Part shown: in pieces, positions 17,184-24,343 of the stretch
How positions within the stretch are numbered: the first letter of the stretch is position 1
Layout: every line of letters begins with the position of its first letter
NCBI GenBank assembly: GCA_011390435.1
Contig: JAABSK010000010.1
Location: 1-28,651, forward strand
Length of the DNA stretch: 28,651 bases
Reading direction: 5' to 3'
Origin: Desulfobacteraceae bacterium
Lineage (GTDB): Bacteria > Desulfobacterota > Desulfobacteria > Desulfobacterales > Desulfobacteraceae
Made by a program: the position numbers and the translations under genes
Notes under the pieces: model-generated
Told to the model about the DNA's origin: nothing
Database searches by the model: none
The model's input: the letters and a program-made list of their open reading frames with translations, nothing else

Positions 17184-19112
17184 ATGACCTCAAACCAGAA
17201 CCTGCTTGAATACACCATTCCCCAGCTGCTCCGCTGGCGGGTGAACATCGCACCCAAACAGCCGGCACTCAGAGAAAAAGATTTCGGCATCTGGAACACC
17301 TACACCTGGGAAGAATACTATGATCATGTCCGCAAAACAGCACTGGGTCTGAAAGCCATTGGTCTGAAAAAAAACGATACCCTGGCCATCATCAGTGACA
17401 ACATTCCTGAAATCCTGTTTATCGCCATTGGCGCCCAGTCCATCGGCGCCATATCCGCAGGGATCTATCAGACCAGCATGCCGGCGGAAATTGCCCAGAT
17501 TCTTCAATATCTCAATGTCAGTGCTGTTTTTTGCGACAATCAGGAACAGGTGGACAAGGTCATTGATATCCGGGAACAGATTCCCATGGTGAAAAAAGTC
17601 ATTTTTGAAGATTCCAGAGGCATGCGTCAGTACCTGGTGGATGACTGGTTCATGGAGATCACCGATCTGTACCGACTGGGAGATGAGGCGTATCGCAAAA
17701 ATCCAGATGCCTTTGAACACTCGGTGGATCAGGGAGCGCCGGATGATGCCTGCCATCTGTGCCTGACGTCCGGCACTACCGGCCTGCCCAAAGGTACGAT
17801 CATGACCCACAAAAATTATATCAACATGGGGGTCAGAATCACGGAAGTTGATCCGCTGGAACCTACTGACGAATATGTCTCTTTTCTGCCATTTGCCTGG
17901 ATCGGTGAGCAGATGAACTCTTTTGGCGTGGCCATGGCCACAGGGATCACCATCAATTTTCCGGAGTCCGTGGAAACCGCCATGGCAGATTTAAAGGAGA
18001 TCGGTCCCCATTTCATGTTCGGAGCCCCGCGAATCTATGAAACCATCCGTTCAGAAATCTGGCTGAAAATCGATCAGTCCTACTGGCTGAACAAACTTTT
18101 TTACAACTACTTTATCAAGCAAGGAGAAAAAGCCGCCACATATCGTATGACCGGAAAACCCATGCCTTTGGGCCTGAAAATTAAATCCTGGCTGGGTACC
18201 CAGCTGATATTCCGCCCCCTGATCAACCAGATCGGACTGTTGCGGCTGAGGCGTGCCTATACCGGAGGCGCTGCCCTGGGACCGGAATTGTTCACCTTTT
18301 ATCAGGCCATCGGCATCAATCTCAAACAGATATACGGGCAGACGGAAATCACTGGTATCGCCTACATGCACCGGGATGGAGACGTCCGGCCGGAAACAGT
18401 TGGAAAACCACTGCCGGGAACAGAGTGCAAAATTGCTGATGACGGTGAAATTCTGTCCAGATCCCCGTCTGTCTCTCCAGGATATTACAACCTACCGGAA
18501 AAATCCGCAGAACTGCTGGCCGAAGGATGGCTGCATTCGGGAGATGCCGGCTTTATTGATGAAAACGGCCACCTGGTGGTCATTGACCGTTTGTCTGATG
18601 TGATGCACAACAACAAAGGGGAGATGTTTTCCCCCATGTTCCTTGAAAATGCATTGAAATTCAGTCCCTACATCAAAGAAGCCGTCATCTACGGTAACGG
18701 TGAAGACTTTGTGGCCTGCCTGGTGAACATCGATCCGATCGTTGTCGGCAAATGGGCTGAAGACCGGGGGATTTCATTTTCCACGTATATGGATCTGTCA
18801 GCAAAGCCTGAAGTGGCTGAACTGATCCTGGAACAGATACAGGGAGTCAATCACCGGGCAGAAAAACCCCATTTTAAAATCAGACGCTTTGCCCTGCTTT
18901 ACAAACTGCTGGATGTGGATGACGGAGAACTGACCAAGACCGGTAAAATCAGAAGAAAATTTGTACAGGACCGGTACCAGGAACTCTATGATGCACTCTA
19001 TGACCTGTCTGTTGACCGAAAAGAAGTTCAGGCATCGTTCCAGTACCAGGATGGACAGACCACACAGGTCAGAACAACGATCATGTTTTACACTGTGAAA
19101 GGAGACGAATGA
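17184..19112 (+). CDS. long-chain-type acyl-CoA synthetase (AMP-forming)
   Basis: A 642-aa AMP-forming acyl-CoA synthetase of the long-chain/bubblegum-like group (FAA1 type). It activates a carboxylic acid to its CoA thioester through an acyl-adenylate. The loop TSGTTGLPKG (195-204) is canonical, followed by GAPRIYE, YGQTEITG, the GWLHSGDAGFIDENGH region and the C-terminal catalytic lysine in LTKTGKIRRKF. It is therefore expected to be fully active, unlike the other AMP-binding protein in this cluster. It lies between livG (5-bp gap) and livH (ATGA overlap, 4 bp), an arrangement that recurs in transport operons and implies activation of the imported compound (inference). No membrane segment is obvious. 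The chain length cannot be judged. Confidence 0.9.
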   Translation: MTSNQNLLEYTIPQLLRWRVNIAPKQPALREKDFGIWNTYTWEEYYDHVRKTALGLKAIGLKKNDTLAIISDNIPEILFIAIGAQSIGAISAGIYQTSMPAEIAQILQYLNVSAVFCDNQEQVDKVIDIREQIPMVKKVIFEDSRGMRQYLVDDWFMEITDLYRLGDEAYRKNPDAFEHSVDQGAPDDACHLCLTSGTTGLPKGTIMTHKNYINMGVRITEVDPLEPTDEYVSFLPFAWIGEQMNSFGVAMATGITINFPESVETAMADLKEIGPHFMFGAPRIYETIRSEIWLKIDQSYWLNKLFYNYFIKQGEKAATYRMTGKPMPLGLKIKSWLGTQLIFRPLINQIGLLRLRRAYTGGAALGPELFTFYQAIGINLKQIYGQTEITGIAYMHRDGDVRPETVGKPLPGTECKIADDGEILSRSPSVSPGYYNLPEKSAELLAEGWLHSGDAGFIDENGHLVVIDRLSDVMHNNKGEMFSPMFLENALKFSPYIKEAVIYGNGEDFVACLVNIDPIVVGKWAEDRGISFSTYMDLSAKPEVAELILEQIQGVNHRAEKPHFKIRRFALLYKLLDVDDGELTKTGKIRRKFVQDRYQELYDALYDLSVDRKEVQASFQYQDGQTTQVRTTIMFYTVKGDE

Positions 19113-20002
19113 GTTATTTTTTCCAGATTGTCATCAGCGGAATCGTCGTCGGATCAATTTACGCCCTGGCTGCCCTGGGTCTGGTCCTGGTTTACAAGTC
19201 CAGTCGGGTGGCCAATTTCGCCCATGGTCAGCTCATTGCCGCCGGCGCATTTATCACTTATGCCCTGACCGTATGGATGGGAATTCATATCTTTTTTTCT
19301 TTTTTACTGAGCATGGCGATCACTTTTTTAATGGCCATGAGTGTTGAAAGGATCTTTTTACGACGTCTGATCGGAGAGCCCATCATTTCCGTCATCATGG
19401 TGACCATCGGCCTGGGATCCATCCTTGACGGACTGATCTACCTGACCCCTTTTGGCAGCGAAAACTTTTCTTTTCCGTCATTTCTACCGACCACACCGTT
19501 AAGTATCGGCGGTGTATCCATCTCCTGGACCCAGCTTTCAGGAGTGGTGATTACCTTTGTGCTGATCGGTATCTTTTCATGGTTTTTCAAAAAATCAACG
19601 GTTGGCATTTCCATGCGGGCGGTATCAGATGATCAGTTCGGTGCCATGTCCATCGGTATTTCCGTACCCAAAGTGTTTGGCATGGCCTGGGCTACAGCAG
19701 GACTGTCTGCTGCCGCTGCCGGATGCATCATCGGCAACATCACCGGTTTAAATTTCGATACCCTTCACGCCTTTGGCATTGTGGTGTTTCCCGTGGTCAT
19801 TCTGGGCGGTCTGGATTCAATACTGGGGGCTGTGGTTGCCGGCATTATCATGGGACTGATCCAGCAGTTTGCCAGTGGATATCTGGACGGAAACTGGGGA
19901 CTGAACGGAACCGGAGAAGTGGCTCCCTATATCATTCTTCTGGTCATATTGTTATTCAAACCCCATGGATTGTTCGGCATCCATGAAATTGAACGGGTAT
20001 AA
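19109..20002 (+). CDS. livH: branched-chain amino acid-type ABC transporter permease (LivH family)
   Basis: A 297-aa inner-membrane permease with about eight hydrophobic segments. Family hallmarks: the opening GIVVGSIYALAALGLVLVYK, VANFAHGQLIAAGAF, the cytoplasmic coupling loop STVGISMRAVSDDQFGAMSIGI and the ending VVFPVVILGGLDSILGAVVAGIIMGL. The start codon overlaps the stop of the synthetase gene (ATGA), and livM begins four bases after its stop. It forms a heterodimeric channel with LivM. Confidence 0.92.
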   Translation: MSYFFQIVISGIVVGSIYALAALGLVLVYKSSRVANFAHGQLIAAGAFITYALTVWMGIHIFFSFLLSMAITFLMAMSVERIFLRRLIGEPIISVIMVTIGLGSILDGLIYLTPFGSENFSFPSFLPTTPLSIGGVSISWTQLSGVVITFVLIGIFSWFFKKSTVGISMRAVSDDQFGAMSIGISVPKVFGMAWATAGLSAAAAGCIIGNITGLNFDTLHAFGIVVFPVVILGGLDSILGAVVAGIIMGLIQQFASGYLDGNWGLNGTGEVAPYIILLVILLFKPHGLFGIHEIERV

Positions 20003-20006
20003 GCCT

Positions 20007-21101
20007 ATGTCAGCGAATCGAATGTTTGCCACTGGAAATTTCTTCTCAAGCTACCAGGAAGAACAGCGAACTTTTTTCACCACACTGGACCGATCTGTTT
20101 TTATCTGTTTTATCATTGCACTGTTTGCCTGGCCGGTTCTGTTTCCCTTGAGCAGTAAAGGCATGCTGGTGGTGGACAATATCCTGATCGCCGTTATTGC
20201 GGTAATGGGACTGAACATGGTGACCGGGTTTGCCGGTCTGATATCCATCGGGCATGCCGCCTTCATGGGAGTCGGGGCATACACCCTGGCCGGTGTCTGC
20301 CAGGTTCTGGGAGATTCAAACATCCTGATCACTCATCTGTGGCCCCTGATGATACTGGTCTGCGGCTGCGTTGGTGCGCTGACAGGTGCCCTGGTGGGGC
20401 TGCCTGCCTTCAGGCTCAAGCATTTATACCTGGCCATCGCCACTTTGTCTTTTCAAATGATTTTTGAATGGTTTATCAATTCCTCCACATTTTTCAACCA
20501 GGGCCAGACCATTTTTGTGGGACGGGTATACTGGCTGACCGGTGAAGTGGATCGGTCAGATCACTATCTTTTCTGGTATTTTATCATTCTCACCCTTGTC
20601 ATTGTGATGGGATTTGGAATCCGGAATCTGTTGAAAACCAAGTACGGCAGATGTCTTGTGGCTGTCCGGGACAATGACCGGGCAGCGGACGCCATGGGCA
20701 TGCATCCAGGGTTGACCAAAGTCTATGCCTTTGCCCTTTCCGGTTTTTTTGCCGGTGTTGCCGGCGCTTTGCATGCCTATCTCTACCGCGGCGCAGGATT
20801 CGAATCCTTTACCCTTCACCAGTCGATCTCCTATCTGGCCATGGCCATTGTCGGAGGTCTTGGCACATTGAACGGATCATTCTGGGGACCGGCATTTATA
20901 AAATTTTTAGACCTTGGTGTGGAAAATCTCTCTGAATTTGCCAGGGATATCATGCCGCCGGGGTTAAACCTTGCAACCGCACTTCGCCCCCTGACATTCG
21001 GTCTGGTGATTGTGCTGTTTTTAATGTTTGAACCCCGCGGAATCGCCAATTGGTGGCGGATTGTCAAATCCTATACAAAATTATGGCCATTCAGGTATTG
21101 A
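20007..21101 (+). CDS. livM: branched-chain amino acid-type ABC transporter permease (LivM family)
   Basis: A 364-aa permease with about nine membrane segments, partner of LivH. Family marks: MGLNMVTGFAGLISIGHAAFMGVGAYT, the loop TKYGRCLVAVRDNDRAADAMGM and SYLAMAIVGGLGTLNGSFWGPAF. The reading frame opens at 19965 inside livH. ATG 20007, four bases after the livH stop, is chosen for spacing, although its ribosome site is weak; coupling to livH is likely. ATG 20022 is an alternative. The C-terminal extension ends WRIVKSYTKLWPFRY. The substrate-binding protein gene follows 41 bp later. Confidence 0.9.
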   Translation: MSANRMFATGNFFSSYQEEQRTFFTTLDRSVFICFIIALFAWPVLFPLSSKGMLVVDNILIAVIAVMGLNMVTGFAGLISIGHAAFMGVGAYTLAGVCQVLGDSNILITHLWPLMILVCGCVGALTGALVGLPAFRLKHLYLAIATLSFQMIFEWFINSSTFFNQGQTIFVGRVYWLTGEVDRSDHYLFWYFIILTLVIVMGFGIRNLLKTKYGRCLVAVRDNDRAADAMGMHPGLTKVYAFALSGFFAGVAGALHAYLYRGAGFESFTLHQSISYLAMAIVGGLGTLNGSFWGPAFIKFLDLGVENLSEFARDIMPPGLNLATALRPLTFGLVIVLFLMFEPRGIANWWRIVKSYTKLWPFRY

Positions 21102-21142
21102 CATACTGTTCAACAACCCGTTTACACAAGGAGAAACGACCC

Positions 21143-22420
21143 ATGAAAAACCGAACATCCGCACTTATTTCCATTTTACTGGTTGTCTGTTTCACGATGG
21201 TGATGGCTTCCTGCGGCCAGTCGCCAGATACCGAAGAAGCCGCAGCACCGGTTTCAAAGGCTGCTGTAGAGGCCAAAACCTATAAGCTGGGACTGTCTCT
21301 GGCGATTACCGGACCAACCTCTGATGCAGGCAATCCCTATGCAAAAGGGGTTGAAGACTATTTTAAATATGTCAATGAAGAAAAACTGCTGGGAAATGAT
21401 ACCATTGACTGCACCATCCGGGATGATCAGTACCAGACAGACGTGACCAAACGGAATTTTGAAGACTACGTTGCTCAGGGCATTGTGCTATATCTGAATT
21501 ATTCCACCGGCTCGACCCTGGGGCTGAAAAAAGACTTTGAAGAGGTGAAAATTCCGGTATTGCCGGCATCGTTCCACGCAGGCAATCTTGAAGATTCCAA
21601 TTATATTTTTCTGCCCATTGCCTCCTATTCCGAACAGGTGGTCTGCCTGGCTGAATATATTGTCCAGCAGCACACCGGCGGCACCCCCAAGGTGGCCATG
21701 TTTGTCCACCCCTCCGCTTTTGGCCGCGGACCCGTGGAAGATACCCAGAAAGCAGTGGAAGCCGGATTAAACATGGAAATCGTAGAGGTGGTGGAACATG
21801 GCAAAGACCTTGACAATACCGCCACGCTCAAACGACTGGTTTCAAAAGGAGTTCAATACGTGATTTCCCAGACCATCCAGTCTCCGGTGGCCACCCTGCT
21901 CAAAGATGCCCAGCGTCTGGATGTTGTCGCCAGTGAATTCGGCCAGGACGGCAAAATCACATTTCTGGGAGCCCACTACACCGGTGGAAACGATCTGATC
22001 GCCCTGGCAGGTGATGCCGCTGAAAATTACCTGTGGACCACTTCTTATACCATTACATCAGAAAAAAGCGCTGGAACCGATGCCCAGCTGGCCCTTGCCC
22101 AGCGTTACGGAAGAGATGAGAAAGCTGCCAATTCACACAACTATGCCAACGGCATCATGGTGGCCCAGGTGGCCACAGAGGTAATTCGACGGGCCAAAGC
22201 CAAAGGCCTTGAGATCACCAAAGAAACCCTTTACGATGAACTGAATGCCATGAACGGCTACAATGCCTATTATCCACTGACAACAGTGGGCCCTGTCACA
22301 TTCAGCAAAACAGGAGATCATGCCGGTGTGGATTATGTGCAGATCTATCGTGCCCAGGACGGCGTGTTTAAAAAAATCGGTGCACCCATCCGGTCTGAAT
22401 ATGTCCAGAAAATTAAATAA
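21143..22420 (+). CDS. livK: ABC transporter substrate-binding lipoprotein (LivK / type 1 periplasmic binding protein)
   Basis: A 425-aa extracytoplasmic receptor for the Liv-type transporter. The N-terminus has a lipoprotein signal: charged KNR, a hydrophobic stretch, then MASC with Cys24 followed by Gly. The mature protein is therefore probably membrane-anchored in the periplasm rather than free. After an Ala-rich linker it begins KLGLSLAITGPTSDAGNPYAKG, typical of the Peripla_BP_6 fold, and shows TIRDDQYQT-like and GAHYTGGND segments. ATG 21143 with AAGGAG at 21128-21133 is chosen; the frame opens earlier at 21050 but without a signal. The ligand is unknown. Co-transcription with two AMP-binding enzymes suggests a carboxylic acid (inference). 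A strong stem-loop follows directly. Confidence 0.88.
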   Translation: MKNRTSALISILLVVCFTMVMASCGQSPDTEEAAAPVSKAAVEAKTYKLGLSLAITGPTSDAGNPYAKGVEDYFKYVNEEKLLGNDTIDCTIRDDQYQTDVTKRNFEDYVAQGIVLYLNYSTGSTLGLKKDFEEVKIPVLPASFHAGNLEDSNYIFLPIASYSEQVVCLAEYIVQQHTGGTPKVAMFVHPSAFGRGPVEDTQKAVEAGLNMEIVEVVEHGKDLDNTATLKRLVSKGVQYVISQTIQSPVATLLKDAQRLDVVASEFGQDGKITFLGAHYTGGNDLIALAGDAAENYLWTTSYTITSEKSAGTDAQLALAQRYGRDEKAANSHNYANGIMVAQVATEVIRRAKAKGLEITKETLYDELNAMNGYNAYYPLTTVGPVTFSKTGDHAGVDYVQIYRAQDGVFKKIGAPIRSEYVQKIK

Positions 22421-22428
22421 GGTGCGCA

Positions 22429-22464
22429 TTTCCCGCAGCAGCCTTTCCCGGCTGCTGCGGGAAA
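22429..22464 (+). promoter_or_regulatory. strong intercistronic stem-loop between livK and livF
   Basis: A perfect 15-bp inverted repeat, 22429-22443 with 22450-22464, has a six-base loop (TTTCCC). The stem is GC-rich in the middle. No T run follows the stem, so it is not a standard intrinsic terminator. In this place, after a binding-protein gene, it may stabilise the livK mRNA and lower expression of the following genes (inference from other ABC operons). Confidence 0.75.
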
Positions 22465-22493
22465 CAGCATGATCATCCCAAAGGAAAACAATC

Positions 22494-23306
22494 TTGAACA
22501 AAAACAAGCCCGTTTTAGAAGTCAATAACATTGAAGTGGTGTACAATGATATTATCCAGGTACTCAGAGGGGTCAGCCTGAGTGTTCCCGATGGCAGTAT
22601 TGTCGCACTGCTGGGCACCAACGGTGCGGGAAAAACCACCACACTCCGGGCCATCAGCGGCCTTCTAAAGCCGGAAAACGGTGCCATCAAGGAAGGGTAC
22701 ATCAAATTTAACGGCACAGACACCACCGGCCTGACCGGAACCGATATTGTCAAGCTCGGTGCGGTAATGGTGCCGGAAGGCAGGCGGGTGTTCAAGCATC
22801 TGACCGTAAACGAAAATATCCGTGTGGGATCCATCACTCGAAAAGATGGCGCAGCAAAAATCAAGGCGGACAACCAGCTGATGTACCGGCATTTTCCCCG
22901 GCTGGCCACTGTCACCAACCGCCTTGCCGGATACAGTTCCGGCGGGGAGCAGCAGATGATTGCCATTGCACGGGCCTTGATGGCCGCTCCCCGGATGCTG
23001 ATGCTTGATGAGCCGTCCCTGGGCCTTGCCCCACTTCTGGTCAAAGAAATATTTGAAAATATCAAAACCATCAACCAGTCACTGAAAACCACCATCCTGG
23101 TGGTGGAACAAAATGCAAAAGTCGCCCTGGCAGTTTCCGATTATGCCTATATCATGGAATCGGGTAAAATTGTCATGGAAGGACCGTCAGCAGAGCTTCA
23201 GAACAACCCGGATGTCAAGGAATTTTACATGGGCATCACCAAAGGCGGAAAACGCAAATCCTTCAAGGATGTGAAATCCTACAAGCGCCGCAAGCGCTGG
23301 ATGTAG
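22494..23306 (+). CDS. livF: branched-chain amino acid-type ABC transporter ATPase (LivF family)
   Basis: A 270-aa ABC ATPase, the second of the pair. Walker A is GTNGAGKT (41-48). The signature is YSSGGEQQMIAIARAL, Walker B is MLMLDEPSLGL, and the switch region is VVEQNAK, with Gln where LivG has His-Asp as is normal in LivF. The start is TTG (22494), supported by AAGGA at 22481-22485 eight bases upstream; no in-frame ATG occurs before the conserved domain. The C-terminus has a basic extension (KRKSFKDVKSYKRRKRWM) beyond the usual LivF end, which I associate with transporters encoded next to AMP-dependent ligases. The UspA-receiver gene follows 27 bp later. Confidence 0.9.
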   Translation: MNKNKPVLEVNNIEVVYNDIIQVLRGVSLSVPDGSIVALLGTNGAGKTTTLRAISGLLKPENGAIKEGYIKFNGTDTTGLTGTDIVKLGAVMVPEGRRVFKHLTVNENIRVGSITRKDGAAKIKADNQLMYRHFPRLATVTNRLAGYSSGGEQQMIAIARALMAAPRMLMLDEPSLGLAPLLVKEIFENIKTINQSLKTTILVVEQNAKVALAVSDYAYIMESGKIVMEGPSAELQNNPDVKEFYMGITKGGKRKSFKDVKSYKRRKRWM

Positions 23307-23333
23307 CAGAACCAGAAACGTGAAGGGGGTAAA

Positions 23334-24236
23334 ATGAAAATACTGGTGGGATATAATGGTGGAGAAGTCGGCAGAATGTCCCTGTGTCTTGCGCGGGATT
23401 TTGCCGTGAAAAACCAGGCCCTTGTATATGTGGTCACATCCATGGAAGGCGGGGCATCTGAAAAGCCTGAAGATATTGTTCAGGCTGAATCGTATCTGGC
23501 ATTTGCCCGGCAGTTGATGGAACGATCAAATGTCCAGTGCGATGCGCTTCAAAGCGTCCGGGGACTGTCACCGGGAGAAGACCTGGTGAAGTTTGCAAAA
23601 GAAAACCAGATTGATCATATCTTCCTGGGTATCAAGAAAAAATCCAGGGCCCAGAAAGCCATTTTAGGGTCCACGGCCCGATATGTGATTCTCAAAGCTC
23701 CCTGTCCGGTCACCACAGTGAAATTTGAACTGGCTGACATGACAGCCGCAGATCTTCTCAAGGACCGGCAGATTCTTGTGGTGGATGATGAACCCGACAT
23801 CCTGGAAACCATTAAAGAGCTGTTGGATACGTGTTTCATTGACACTGCCGCCACATTTGAGGATGCCCAGAAATATCTTGAAAACAGATTTTACGATGCT
23901 GCTATCCTCGACATCATGGGGGTTCGCGGATATGACATTCTAACCCTTGCCCAGGACAAAGGAGTTGTCTCCCTCATGCTCACTGCCCATGCCCTGACCC
24001 CGGAAAACCTTAAAGAATCCATTCAAAAAGGTGCCAACGCCTATATCCCCAAAGACGAACTGTTCAATATCGATGCCCACCTGGCCAATGCCATCAAAAG
24101 CCACCTGGCCGGCAAAAAAGAGGACAGCGCCTGGTTTTTTACACTGAAGCCTGTTTTTGACAAGGTGTTTGGTTCTGGATGGAAAGAGAAGGATAAACCG
24201 TTCTGGAATTCCATGGATGACCGGTACGGCCGATAA
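23334..24236 (+). CDS. UspA-receiver fusion protein with conserved C-terminal tail
   Basis: A 300-aa fusion. Residues 1-130 form a universal stress protein domain: MKILVGYNGG at the start, and GIKKKSRAQKAILGSTARYVI near the end, which matches the ATP-binding loop pattern of UspA. Residues 145-258 form a receiver domain (VVDDEPD, phospho-acceptor Asp193, LTAHAL, conserved Lys in IPKD). Residues 264-292 repeat the tail of the receiver protein at 11033-11557: W-F-x2-LKP-x-FDK-x-FG-x2-W-x3-D-x2-FW. No DNA-binding domain is present. The start has a GGGGG ribosome site. It is the last gene before the TPR lipoprotein and probably belongs to the transporter operon. It might sense nucleotides or energy state and receive phosphate from one of the kinases here (inference). 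Confidence 0.85.
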   Translation: MKILVGYNGGEVGRMSLCLARDFAVKNQALVYVVTSMEGGASEKPEDIVQAESYLAFARQLMERSNVQCDALQSVRGLSPGEDLVKFAKENQIDHIFLGIKKKSRAQKAILGSTARYVILKAPCPVTTVKFELADMTAADLLKDRQILVVDDEPDILETIKELLDTCFIDTAATFEDAQKYLENRFYDAAILDIMGVRGYDILTLAQDKGVVSLMLTAHALTPENLKESIQKGANAYIPKDELFNIDAHLANAIKSHLAGKKEDSAWFFTLKPVFDKVFGSGWKEKDKPFWNSMDDRYGR

Positions 24237-24343
24237 CGCATCAACCACGGATTCGCATGAAATATCAAAAAGAGGATTGAAAACCCGCCCGGTCAATGGT
24301 AAATTGACAATCTGATTCCTTTTTAACGATTTGGAGACCCAAT

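Noticed and set aside
17190..17810. Minus-strand open frame of 206 codons
   Set aside because: Entirely within the canonical acyl-CoA synthetase gene, with no ribosome site or family motif.
22133..23095. Long open frame (320 codons) on the minus strand
   Set aside because: It lies opposite livK and livF, is low in recognisable motifs and mirrors the conserved ABC ATPase coding strand; a typical antisense shadow.
24292..24309. Inverted repeat GTCAAT-ggtaa-ATTGAC with a TTGACA, as promoter or operator of the TPR gene
   Set aside because: No acceptable -10 box follows at proper spacing, and the start would fall inside the ribosome site; the six-base arms alone are weak.
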